Shown here one piece after another: positions 1-8,529 of a DNA stretch of 64,000 nucleotides. The stretch's first letter is position 1. Each line of letters starts with the position of its first letter. This DNA comes from Cellulomonas wangsupingiae (GTDB taxonomy: Bacteria > Actinomycetota > Actinomycetes > Actinomycetales > Cellulomonadaceae), in NCBI RefSeq assembly GCF_024508275.1, contig NZ_CP101989.1:1240001-1304000 (forward strand), given 5' to 3'. The translations under genes were made by a program, and so were the position numbers. The notes under the pieces were generated by a model. It had not been told where the DNA came from. It did not search any database and worked only from the letters and a program-made list of their open reading frames with translations.

Positions 1-88
1 ACGTCCCCGTCCGCGGTGTCGGCCTCTTCACACCGCGTCGCCCGCGCGCCGAGGTGCACCGAGGCTCGGCCGCCGCGACGATGGCAGG

Positions 89-1639
89 ATGAGTGAAGCC
101 GCCGACGTCCCGGCCCGAGGTGTCGAGACCCATGTGGGCGGGACCGGTCGGGAGCGCACCTTCTTCGGCCACCCGTTCGGGCTGTTCACGCTGTTCTCCA
201 CGGAGCTGTGGGAGCGGTTCAGCTACTACGGCATGCGCGCGATCCTCTTCTACTTCCTGACGGACACGTTCGCCAACGACGGCCTGGGGCTCGACGACGC
301 CACCGGAGCGGCGCTGGTCGCCGTCTACGGCTCGGCGGTCTACCTGGTCACGGTGGTCGGCGGGTGGGTGGCCGACCGGATGATCGGGGCTCGCAGGGCC
401 GTGCTGTGGGGCGGCGTCGTCATCGCGGCCGGCCACGTCGCTCTGGCGGTGCCCGCGCAGTGGACGGCGTACCTGGGGATCGTGCTGGTGGCGATGGGTA
501 CCGGGCTGCTCAAGCCGAACGTCTCCAGCATGGTCGGCGAGCTCTACCGCCGGGACGACCCGCGGCGGGACTCGGGCTTCTCGATCTTCTACATGGGCAT
601 CAACATCGGGTCCTTCACGGCGCCGTTCGTCGTGCAGATCGCCCGGGGCATCGGCGGGTACCACGCCGGGTTCTCCGTCGCCGCCGTCGGCATGGGGCTG
701 GCCCTCGTCGCCTTCGTCACGGGGCGCCGCGCACTGCACGGGGCGGGCGAGGTCGTGCCGAACCCGCTGACGCCCGCGGACCGGCCGCGGGTCGTGCGCA
801 TGATCGTGCTGGTGGCGCTCGCGGTGGCCGCGGCGACCGCGCTGGCGTGGGTCGTCGTCCGCTCGGGGTCGAGCGACGTCGGGGCGCTCGCGGTGATCAT
901 CGACGCGCTGTCGTACCTGGCCTTCGGCGCTCCGATCGTGATGTTCCTCGTCATGTTCCGCTCACCCAAGGTCAACTCGGCCGAGCGCTCGCGCCTGCGC
1001 GCGTACATCCCGCTCTTCGTGGCGGCGATGCTGTTCTGGATGATCTTCGAGCAGGCGTCGAACACGCTGTCGGCGTACGCGCGCGACAACACGGACCTCG
1101 ACGTCCTCGGCGTGACGATCTCCCCGGTCCTCTACCAGTCGGTCAACCCCGCGGCGATCATCGTGCTCGCGCCGGTCTTCGCGTGGTTGTGGGTCCGGCT
1201 CGACGACCGGCCGCCGACGGCCGTGAAGTTCGCGATCGGCCTGACGTTCGCGGCGCTGAGCTTCGTGTTCCTCGCCGGTGCGTCGGCGGTCGCGGGCGAC
1301 GGGAAGTCCCCGTGGTGGGTGCTCGTGGTGGTGTACGTGGTGCAGACCCTCGGCGAGCTCTGCCTGTCGCCCGTCGGGCTCGCGGCGACGACGCTGCTGG
1401 CGCCGCAGGCGTTCCGCGGCCAGGCCATGGCGCTGTGGTTCCTCGCCCCGGCGGCGGGCCAGGCCATCACCGCACAGCTCATCACGGCGACCGAGGGCGT
1501 CAGCCGCACGGCGTTCTTCGGCGGCATCGGACTGGTCACGCTGGCGGTCGCGGCCGCCATGTTCGCGCTCGCGCCGTGGGTGACACGGCACATCCGCGAG
1601 GGCGACGAGTCCGACGAGGAGGTCGCGGCGCGCCGGTGA
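89..1639 (+). CDS. POT/PTR2 family proton-coupled oligopeptide transporter
   Basis: A 516-residue polytopic membrane protein of the proton-dependent oligopeptide transporter branch of the major facilitator superfamily. It should import di- and tripeptides with protons across the cytoplasmic membrane. The proton-coupling motif ExxER is present (Glu39, Glu42, Arg43, within ELWERFSYYGMR), and the PTR2 signature FYMGINIGS lies near residue 170. About a dozen hydrophobic segments and the length fit the family (450-520 residues). The ATG at 89 is taken as the start because residues 30-50 already hold the conserved N-terminal motif. The gene stands alone, converging on the LacI gene downstream with only 9 bp between stop codons. 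Substrate is inferred from family membership. Confidence 0.93.
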   Translation: MSEAADVPARGVETHVGGTGRERTFFGHPFGLFTLFSTELWERFSYYGMRAILFYFLTDTFANDGLGLDDATGAALVAVYGSAVYLVTVVGGWVADRMIGARRAVLWGGVVIAAGHVALAVPAQWTAYLGIVLVAMGTGLLKPNVSSMVGELYRRDDPRRDSGFSIFYMGINIGSFTAPFVVQIARGIGGYHAGFSVAAVGMGLALVAFVTGRRALHGAGEVVPNPLTPADRPRVVRMIVLVALAVAAATALAWVVVRSGSSDVGALAVIIDALSYLAFGAPIVMFLVMFRSPKVNSAERSRLRAYIPLFVAAMLFWMIFEQASNTLSAYARDNTDLDVLGVTISPVLYQSVNPAAIIVLAPVFAWLWVRLDDRPPTAVKFAIGLTFAALSFVFLAGASAVAGDGKSPWWVLVVVYVVQTLGELCLSPVGLAATTLLAPQAFRGQAMALWFLAPAAGQAITAQLITATEGVSRTAFFGGIGLVTLAVAAAMFALAPWVTRHIREGDESDEEVAARR

Positions 1640-1648
1640 CGACGCGGC

Positions 1649-2667
1649 TCAGGGCCGCGGGGGAGCGGTCGACGCCCGCGGCACCAGGGAGGTCGGCAGC
1701 CTGCGGTGCGTCGTGACGTCGGTGCCGGCGATGAGGTCCACGAGCAGGTGCAGCGCGGCGGCGCCCATGTCCTGCAGCGGCTGCGCGACGGTCGTCAGCG
1801 GCGGTGTGCTCAGGGCCGACTCGGGGACGTTGTCGAAGCCGATGACCGACAGCTCGGACGGCACCGACAGGCCGAGGTCCCGGGCCACGTCGAGGACGGC
1901 GAGCGCCGACAGGTCGTTGGCCGCGAAGACGGCCGTGGGCGGGTCGGCGCGGTCGAGCATGGCGCGGGCCGGCTCCTGCGCCGCCCCGCGGCGGTAGTCA
2001 CCCATGCCGACGAGCGTCTCGTCGACCGCGACGCCGGCCGCGGACATGGCGCGGCGGAAGCCCTCCTCGCGCAGGCGCGCGGAGGCGAGGTCGGGCCGTC
2101 CGCCGAGGAACGCGATCCGGCGGTGCCCGAGGTCCAGCAGGTGCTGCGTCGCGAGCACGGCGCCGGCGAGGTTGTCCGAGTCGACGGTGGGCATCCCCGT
2201 GGGCCCGGCGTGCGGGTCCACCGCGACGACCGGCACTCCCGGGCGCGCCTCGATCACGGTCGGGGTGACGATGATGGCGCCGTCGATCAGGGTCCCGGAC
2301 AGGCGCGACAGGTACCGGCGCTCCCACCCCACCTCGGCGGACCCGCCGCCACCGCCGGAGTACGCCAGGAGCTCGTACCCGGTGGCCGCGACGGCGCTGC
2401 CGGCGCCCTTGAGCAGCTCGGCCGAGAACGGCTCGAACTCCGCCACGAGGATGCCCAGGACGTTCGTCCGGTAGGAGCGCAGGGAGCGCGCGCCGAGGCT
2501 CGCCTCGTAGCCCAGGTCGGCGATGACCTCCTGCACACGCTCAAGTGTGCGCTGGGAAACGCCGTAGCGACCGTTGACGACCTTGGAGACGGTGGCCACC
2601 GAGACCCCGGCGGTTCGGGCGACATCGGCCATCTTGACGCGGGGGAGCGAATCCACGTGGGTGATCA
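1649..2667 (-). CDS. LacI-family transcriptional regulator of the adjacent sugar operon
   Basis: LacI/GalR repressor with an N-terminal helix-turn-helix (MADVARTAGVSVATVSKVVN) followed by a periplasmic-binding-protein-like sugar-sensing domain and the usual C-terminal VIGFDNVPES and TTVAQPLQDMG segments. An open frame extends upstream to 2728, but that would run through the operator palindrome. The ATG at 2667 or the internal ATG at 2631, right at the helix-turn-helix, is more likely; neither has a clear ribosome binding site, so the start is uncertain by 12 codons. The gene is divergent from a sugar ABC operon ending in a GH3 glycosidase, the arrangement of Streptomyces bxlR-bxlEFGA, so it probably represses that operon and itself until a xylo- or gluco-oligosaccharide binds. 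Confidence 0.9.
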
Positions 2668-2677
2668 TAGGACATCG

Positions 2678-2697
2678 TGTCGATAACGTTATCGACA
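2678..2697. promoter_or_regulatory. Perfect 20-bp palindromic LacI-type operator
   Basis: The sequence tgtcgataac followed by its exact reverse complement gttatcgaca forms a 20-bp perfect palindrome with a central CG, the hallmark of LacI-family operators. It lies between the divergent LacI regulator and the sugar-binding protein gene, 11 bp upstream of the favoured regulator start and about 77 bp upstream of the binding protein. Regulation of both transcription units by the adjacent repressor is inferred. Confidence 0.8.
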
Positions 2698-2773
2698 TCG
2701 ATTGACACCGCTCCTGGACCACTGTCAACCTAGGCGCCGTCCGACCTGTCAGCGACGACGAGGAGATTCAAAG

Positions 2774-4072
2774 ATGAAGAGGACTGCGGCACTGCGCGCG
2801 GTCGCGCTCGGGGCAGCGGTGGCGTTGATCGCGACCGCCTGCAGCTCCGGGGGCGGGGCTGAAGAGGGCACCGACGGCGAGGGCGAGAACGTCACCCTCA
2901 CCTGGTGGCACAACTCGAACAACAGCCCTGGCAAGGACTACTACGAGGACCTGGCCGACGAGTTCGAGGGCGACAACCCGGGCGTCACGATCGAGGTCAC
3001 TGCCCTGCAGCACGAGGACATGCTGACCAAGCTCGACGCGGCGTTCCAGACCGGTGACCACCCGGACATCTACATGGAGCGTGGCGGCGGCGAGCTCAAG
3101 GCGCACGTCGAGGCCGGGCTCACCAAGGACCTCACCGACGAGCTGCCGGACACGATCTCCGCGCTCGGCACCGCGGTCTCCGGCTGGCAGGTCGAGGACC
3201 GGACCTATGCCCTGCCGTTCAGCCTCGGCGTCGTCGGCTTCTGGTACAACAAGGCGATGTTCGCCCAGGCGGGCATCACGACGCCCCCGACGACGACGGC
3301 GGAGCTCGACGCGGCCGTCGAGGCGCTCAGGTCCGCGGGCATCGAGCCGGTCTCGGTCGGTGCCGGCTCGGGCTGGCCCGCCGCGCACTACTGGTACTAC
3401 TACAGCCTGCGGCAGTGCTCGCAGGAGGCGCTGAACGAGGGCACCCAGTCGTTCGACTTCTCGGACCCGTGCTGGCTGCGTGCCGGCGAGAGCCTGCAGT
3501 CGTTCATCGCCACGGAGCCCTTCAACACCGGCTTCCTCGGCACCGAGGCGCAGGGCACGCCGGAGTCGGCGTCCGGCCTCCTCGCCAACCGCAAGGTCGC
3601 GATGGAGCTCGCCGGTCAGTGGGAGCCGGGCGTCATGCAGGGCCTGACGGACGATGGTCAGGGCCTGGGCGACGACACCGGTTGGTTCCCCTTCCCGGCG
3701 GTCGACGGTGGCGAGGGTGAGCCGACGGCTCAGCTCGGTGGCGGTGACGCCTGGGCGTGCGCCGAGGACGCGCCGGCCGCGTGCGTCGACTTCATCGAGT
3801 TCCTGCTCTCCAACGACGCGCAGAAGCGCTTCGCCGAGCTGGACATGGGCCTGCCGACCCTCCCGTCGGCCGCTGCCTTCGTCGCGGCGCCCGAGCTCGC
3901 TCAGGTGCTCGCCGTCCGTAACGAGGCGCCCTACGTGCAGCTCTACCTGGACACGGCGTTCGGCGAGAACATCGGTGGTGCCATGAACGAGGCCATCGTG
4001 AGCATGTTCAACGGCAACAACACGCCGCAGGGCATCGTCGACGCGATCCAGGCCGCGGCAGCGAACGAGTGA
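2774..4072 (+). CDS. Sugar ABC transporter substrate-binding lipoprotein
   Basis: A 432-residue extracytoplasmic solute-binding protein of the oligosaccharide (cluster D/family 1) type. The N-terminus is a lipoprotein signal peptide ending LIATAC-SSGG; the cysteine would be lipidated although the -3 residue is not the ideal leucine. The mature part opens with LTWWHNSNNSPGKDYY and has the aromatic-rich sugar pocket seen in xylobiose or cellobiose binders. The ATG at 2774 is preceded by a strong GAGGAGA ribosome binding site; an in-frame ATG further upstream would add an unlikely arginine-rich extension. First gene of an operon: its stop overlaps the GTG of the permease gene. Ligand inferred from the downstream GH3 gene. 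Confidence 0.92.
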   Translation: MKRTAALRAVALGAAVALIATACSSGGGAEEGTDGEGENVTLTWWHNSNNSPGKDYYEDLADEFEGDNPGVTIEVTALQHEDMLTKLDAAFQTGDHPDIYMERGGGELKAHVEAGLTKDLTDELPDTISALGTAVSGWQVEDRTYALPFSLGVVGFWYNKAMFAQAGITTPPTTTAELDAAVEALRSAGIEPVSVGAGSGWPAAHYWYYYSLRQCSQEALNEGTQSFDFSDPCWLRAGESLQSFIATEPFNTGFLGTEAQGTPESASGLLANRKVAMELAGQWEPGVMQGLTDDGQGLGDDTGWFPFPAVDGGEGEPTAQLGGGDAWACAEDAPAACVDFIEFLLSNDAQKRFAELDMGLPTLPSAAAFVAAPELAQVLAVRNEAPYVQLYLDTAFGENIGGAMNEAIVSMFNGNNTPQGIVDAIQAAAANE

Positions 4073-5124
4073 CCGGCGTGGCAGGAGACCTGACCCCCCG
4101 TGGGGGGCACGCAACCAGGACTGCTGCCGCCACCGCCGTCAACCCGGGTGCCACCGGCCACGCCACGGCGTGGTCGGTGGCCTCCGGGCCGCGGGGGCGC
4201 GCCGCGTCGTCGAACGAGTGGCGCAAGCGCCTCGAGATCGCGTTCTTCGTGGCGCCGGCACTTCTGCTGTTCGCCCTGTTCGTCGTGGTGCCGGTCGTCC
4301 AGGCCGCGCGCTACTCCGTCTTCAAGTGGAACGGGCTGGGGCCGCTCGACGACTTCGTCGGCCTCCAGAACTACACCAACGCGCTCGCCGACACGATCTT
4401 CCAGCGGGCCATCACCAACAACCTGACCATCGCGGCGCTCTCGATCGCCATCCAGCTGCCGATCGGTCTGCTCATCGCACTGCTGCTCAACCGCAAGTTC
4501 CGGGGTCAGACGGCGATGCGCGTCATCGTCTTCGTCCCGTACGTCCTGGCCGAGGTCGTGGCCGGTGTGGTGTGGAAGCTGATGCTGCAGCCCGAGGGAG
4601 CGGTCAACGCCTTCCTCGAGACGATCGGACTGGGAGCGTTCACGCAGCTGTGGGTCGGTGACTCGGGCGTCGCACTGTGGACGGTCATGGCGGTCCTCAC
4701 GTGGAAGTACGTGGGCCTGGCGATCGTCCTCCTCCTCGCCGGTCTGCAGGGCGTCCCCGAGGACCTGCACGAGGCCGCCCAGATCGACGGCGCCTCCTGG
4801 TGGCAGGCGCAGCGCAAGATCACGATCCCGCTGCTCGGGCCCACGATCCGCACGTGGATGTTCCTGTCCATGATCGGTTCGCTCCAGCTCTTCGACATGG
4901 TGTGGATCCTCACCAAGGGCGGTCCGGACAACGCGACCGTCACCATGGCGACGTACCTGATCAAGCAGGGCACGGAGCGCAGCCAGTACGGGTACTCGTC
5001 GGCCGTGGCCATCATCCTCTTCGTCATCTCCTTCGTGCTGGCGACGCTGTTCCAGACGTTCGTGCTGAACCGCGACGCCGGTGAGGACAAGACAGCCAAG
5101 CGTCGGAAGAAGGTGGCCCGATGA
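4069..5124 (+). CDS. Sugar ABC transporter permease, MalF-like
   Basis: A 351-residue inner-membrane permease subunit. After a roughly 60-residue, Ala/Gly/Thr-rich, probably disordered N-terminus there are six predicted membrane spans, the first being IAFFVAPALLLFALF. The cytoplasmic EAA loop that docks the ATPase is clear (EAAQIDGASWWQAQ). Start is the GTG overlapping the binding-protein stop (GTGA); a later start that removes part of the low-complexity tail cannot be excluded. The gene pairs with the overlapping MalG-like gene. No ATPase is encoded nearby, so a shared MsiK-type ATPase encoded elsewhere is likely, as in other actinobacterial sugar importers. Confidence 0.92.
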   Translation: MTGVAGDLTPRGGHATRTAAATAVNPGATGHATAWSVASGPRGRAASSNEWRKRLEIAFFVAPALLLFALFVVVPVVQAARYSVFKWNGLGPLDDFVGLQNYTNALADTIFQRAITNNLTIAALSIAIQLPIGLLIALLLNRKFRGQTAMRVIVFVPYVLAEVVAGVVWKLMLQPEGAVNAFLETIGLGAFTQLWVGDSGVALWTVMAVLTWKYVGLAIVLLLAGLQGVPEDLHEAAQIDGASWWQAQRKITIPLLGPTIRTWMFLSMIGSLQLFDMVWILTKGGPDNATVTMATYLIKQGTERSQYGYSSAVAIILFVISFVLATLFQTFVLNRDAGEDKTAKRRKKVAR

Positions 5125-5999
5125 CCTCCGTCGTCAACCAGCCCACGCGCAGGTCGAGCCCGGCACGGTCGGGCGCCGGCCGGCGGCGTGCGGTCAGCCC
5201 GTGGGTCTACGTCGCGTCGGTCGTCGTCGCGGTCGGCACGCTGGCCCCGGTCGTGTACGCGGTGCTCTCGGGCTTCCGCTCCAACGGCCAGATCGGCGCG
5301 AACCCGGTCGCACTGCCCAACCCCTGGGTGTTCGACAACTACGTCAGCGTCATCATGTCGTCCAGCTTCTGGCAGTATGCGCTGAACTCCGTGATCATCG
5401 CTGCCGTGACGACGGCCCTGGTGGTCGTCGCGGGCGTCATGGCCGCGTACCCGCTCGCGCGGTACCGGTTCAAGGGTCGGCAGGCGCTGTTCAACGTCTT
5501 CGTCATGGGTCTGCTGTTCCCGCTGACGGTCGCGATCATCCCGCTGTTCCTCATGGTGCGTGACCTGAACCTGACGAACACGTACTGGGGTGTCGCGCTC
5601 CCACAGGCGGCGTTCGCGCTGCCGATGACGATCGTCATCCTGCGCCCGTTCCTCATGGCACTGCCCAACGAGCTCGAGGAGGCGTCCATGCTCGACGGCG
5701 CCTCGCGGATCGGGTTCTTCTGGCGGATCCTGGTCCCGCTGTCGGGGCCGGGCATGGTGACGACGGGGGTGCTCGCGTTCGTCGCGTCGTGGAACGGCTA
5801 CCTGCTGCCCCTGCTGTTCATCAACGACCCCGCGCTGAAGACGCTGCCCCTCGGTGTGGCGGACTTCTCCACGGAGCACTCGGCCAACACGGCCGGCGTG
5901 CTCGCGTTCACCTCGCTCGCGGTGATCCCGGCGCTGGTGTTCTTCCTGACGATGCAGAAGCGGATCGTCAGCGGCCTGCAGGGGGCCGTGAAGGGCTGA
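5121..5999 (+). CDS. Sugar ABC transporter permease, MalG-like
   Basis: A 292-residue permease, second membrane subunit of the same importer. It has a short basic N-terminus, six hydrophobic segments and the EAA loop EEASMLDGASRIGFFW near the C-terminal third. The ATG overlaps the stop of the preceding permease by four bases (ATGA), indicating translational coupling. About 120 bp separates it from the GH3 gene, which is probably co-transcribed. Function follows from the family and from the binding protein and MalF partner directly upstream. Confidence 0.93.
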   Translation: MTSVVNQPTRRSSPARSGAGRRRAVSPWVYVASVVVAVGTLAPVVYAVLSGFRSNGQIGANPVALPNPWVFDNYVSVIMSSSFWQYALNSVIIAAVTTALVVVAGVMAAYPLARYRFKGRQALFNVFVMGLLFPLTVAIIPLFLMVRDLNLTNTYWGVALPQAAFALPMTIVILRPFLMALPNELEEASMLDGASRIGFFWRILVPLSGPGMVTTGVLAFVASWNGYLLPLLFINDPALKTLPLGVADFSTEHSANTAGVLAFTSLAVIPALVFFLTMQKRIVSGLQGAVKG

Positions 6000-6122
6000 G
6001 CCCTTCCCCCTGGAGTTCCCCACCCCGGCGCGTCCTGGGGCCTCGTGCGCTGCACTGCGCGCGGGGTCCCGGGCGGCCCGTGCCCGCACTGTGGCGGTCG
6101 CGCACCCGAAGGAGACACTGCA

Positions 6123-8402
6123 GTGACGGAGCTCGACGTGTCGGCAGGACCCCGCGTGTCGGAGCGGGTGCGCGACCTCCTCGCTCGCATGACTCTCGAG
6201 GAGAAGTTGGCGCAGATCGTCGGCTTCTGGGAGAAGAACGAGGGCGAGGCCGTCGCCCCCCTCCAGGGTGAGTTCGAGGCCGAGCGCGGTCTGGACGACG
6301 CGATCCGGGACGGGCTGGGCCACCTGACGCGTGTCTATGGCACCCGCCCGGTCGACGCCGCCGAGCGCGCGCGCTGGCTGTGGGACAAGCAGCGCTGGTT
6401 CCGTGACCAGACGCGGCTGGGCATCCCCGCCCTCGTCCACGAGGAGTGCCTCACGGGCCTGTCCGCCTGGGGTGCCGCGACGTTCCCGACGCCGCTGGCC
6501 TGGGGGGCCGCGTTCGACGCGGAGCTCGTCACGCGCATGGGCGCGCTGATCGGGGAGTCGATGCGCATGCTCGGCATCCACCAGGGTCTCGCGCCGGTCC
6601 TCGACGTCATCCGCGACCCCCGCTGGGGCCGGGTCGACGAGTGCATCTCCGAGGACCCCTACCTCGTCGGCACCCTCGGCACCTCGTACGTGCGAGGGCT
6701 GCAGTCGGCGGGCGTCCACGCGACGCTCAAGCACTTCGTCGGGTACTCCGCGTCCCAGTCGGGCCGCAACTTCGGGCCCGTGCACGCCGGCCCGCGCGAG
6801 CTGGCGGACGTGCTGCTCGTGCCGTTCGAGATGGGCGTGCTGGACGGCGGCGTGCGCTCCGTGATGTCCGCCTACAACGAGATCGACGGCGTGCCCGTGG
6901 CCGGCAACGACGAGATCCTCACGACCCTGCTGCGTGACCGCTGGGGCTTCGACGGCACCGTGGTCGCCGACTACTTCGGCGTCGCGTTCCTGCAGCTGCT
7001 GCACCACACCGCGGCGGACCTGGGCCAGGCTGCGGGCCAGGCCCTGGCGGCCGGGGTCGACATCGAGCTGCCGACCGGCGACGCCTACCTCCAGCCGCTC
7101 GCCGCCGCGGTGCGGGCCGGAGCCGTCGACGAGGCGCTGGTCGACCGGGCGGTGCTGCGTGCGCTCGCGCAGAAGGAGGACCTGGGCCTGCTCGACGCGA
7201 CGTTCGAGGACGAGCCCCCCACCGAGGTGGACCTCGACTCCCCGGCGCACCGCGAGGTCGCCGCCCTGCTCGCCGAGCGCTCGCTCGTGCTGCTCACCAA
7301 CGACGGCACGCTGCCCCTCGCGGCGGACGCGCGGGTCGCGGTCATCGGGCCCAACGCCGACCGGGCCGCGGCCCTGTTCGGCTGCTACTCCTTCCTCAAC
7401 CACGTGCTGGCGCACCACCCGGACGTCGTGGTCGGCATCGAGACCCCGACCGTGCTCGAGGCCCTGCGCCGCGAGCACGGTGACGGGGTCACGTACGCGC
7501 GCGGCTGCGCGGTCGACGACGACGACCGGTCCGGCTTCGACGAGGCCGTGGCGGCCGCGAGCGCCGCCGACGTCGCGGTGCTCGTGGTCGGCGACCACGC
7601 CGCCCTGTTCGGCCGGGGCACGGTCGGCGAGGGCTGCGACCGCGACGACCTCGAGCTGCCCGGTGTGCAGCGAGAGCTCGTCGAGGCCGTGCTCGCCACC
7701 GGCACGCCCGTCGTGCTCGTCATGCTCACCGGCCGCCCGTACGCCGTGGACTGGGCCCTCGGGCGCTGTGCCGCGGCGGTGCAGGCGTTCTTCCCCGGCG
7801 AGGAGGGCGGCAACGCGATCGCGGGCGTGCTCACCGGCCGCGTGAACCCCTCGGGTCGTCTGCCCATCACGCTGCCGCGGTCGGCCGGCGCGCAGCCGTA
7901 CTCGTACCTGCACCCCGCCCTCGGCGGCGACGGGGACGTCACCAACCTCAGCACGGTGCCGACGCTCCCGTTCGGCCACGGGCTGTCCTACACGTCGTTC
8001 ACCCGCACGGACCTGCGGGTCGCGCCCGGGGCCTCGACGTGCGGCGGGCTGACGGTCACGGTGACGGTCACGAACACGGGGTCCCGCACGGGCGCCGACG
8101 TCGTCCAGGTGTACGGCAAGGACGTGGTCGCGTCGGTGACGCGGCCGGTCGCCCAGCTCCTCGGGTACCACCGCATCGAGCTGGCACCGGGGCAGAGCGC
8201 CGACGTCGAGCTCGCGGTCCCGGCGGCGCGTCTCGCGTTCACGGACCGCTCGGGCCGTCGCGTCGTGGAGCCGGGCGAGCTCGAGGTCTGGGTGGGTGCG
8301 TCGTGCGCGCAGCGTGACGTCGAGACGAGCGTCGTGCTCACCGGCGACACGTACCCGGTGACGCTGGACGACCCCCGCTGGACCGGGGTGACCGTCGTCT
8401 GA
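6123..8402 (+). CDS. GH3 beta-xylosidase / beta-glucosidase (BxlA-like)
   Basis: A 759-residue cytoplasmic glycoside hydrolase family 3 enzyme without signal peptide. It has an N-terminal TIM-barrel (MTLEEKLAQI onward), an alpha/beta sandwich and a C-terminal fibronectin type III-like domain (from about residue 640, ending VELAVPAARLAF). The candidate nucleophile is Asp283 in VVADYFG and the candidate acid/base is Glu503 in GEGCDRDDLELPG. Start is the GTG at 6123 after GAAGGAGA; a longer reading from 6045 adds a Cys/Gly-rich stretch without a ribosome binding site. The operon order LacI, binding protein, two permeases, GH3 and the motif AAGVDIELPTG resemble bxlA xylosidases. It would hydrolyse imported xylo- or gluco-oligosaccharides; which one cannot be decided from sequence. 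Confidence 0.9.
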   Translation: MTELDVSAGPRVSERVRDLLARMTLEEKLAQIVGFWEKNEGEAVAPLQGEFEAERGLDDAIRDGLGHLTRVYGTRPVDAAERARWLWDKQRWFRDQTRLGIPALVHEECLTGLSAWGAATFPTPLAWGAAFDAELVTRMGALIGESMRMLGIHQGLAPVLDVIRDPRWGRVDECISEDPYLVGTLGTSYVRGLQSAGVHATLKHFVGYSASQSGRNFGPVHAGPRELADVLLVPFEMGVLDGGVRSVMSAYNEIDGVPVAGNDEILTTLLRDRWGFDGTVVADYFGVAFLQLLHHTAADLGQAAGQALAAGVDIELPTGDAYLQPLAAAVRAGAVDEALVDRAVLRALAQKEDLGLLDATFEDEPPTEVDLDSPAHREVAALLAERSLVLLTNDGTLPLAADARVAVIGPNADRAAALFGCYSFLNHVLAHHPDVVVGIETPTVLEALRREHGDGVTYARGCAVDDDDRSGFDEAVAAASAADVAVLVVGDHAALFGRGTVGEGCDRDDLELPGVQRELVEAVLATGTPVVLVMLTGRPYAVDWALGRCAAAVQAFFPGEEGGNAIAGVLTGRVNPSGRLPITLPRSAGAQPYSYLHPALGGDGDVTNLSTVPTLPFGHGLSYTSFTRTDLRVAPGASTCGGLTVTVTVTNTGSRTGADVVQVYGKDVVASVTRPVAQLLGYHRIELAPGQSADVELAVPAARLAFTDRSGRRVVEPGELEVWVGASCAQRDVETSVVLTGDTYPVTLDDPRWTGVTVV

Positions 8403-8405
8403 TCC

Positions 8406-8425
8406 CCGTCGGCCACTGCCGACGG
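8406..8425 (+). terminator. GC-rich hairpin after the GH3 gene
   Basis: An 8-bp perfect stem (ccgtcggc / gccgacgg) with a four-base loop sits four bases after the GH3 stop codon. There is no T tract, so intrinsic termination is only plausible; it could instead be an mRNA-stabilising hairpin. Confidence 0.45.
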
Positions 8426-8529
8426 ATCACAGGTCGGACGCGCGACACGCCGTGCGCCGCGCCGACGTAACGTGACGCCGACGCCACCGCGAGGTGGCTG
8501 CGCACCCCCGCCGAAGGAGACACCCCGCG

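Noticed and set aside
1..88. 3' end of a gene entering from the left edge
   Set aside because: Too short to judge. No stop codon in a convincing coding frame was identified, so it was left unannotated.
6045..6122. N-terminal extension of the GH3 enzyme
   Set aside because: The extension is Cys/Gly/Arg-rich and lacks a ribosome binding site. GTG 6123 has GAAGGAGA upstream at good spacing.
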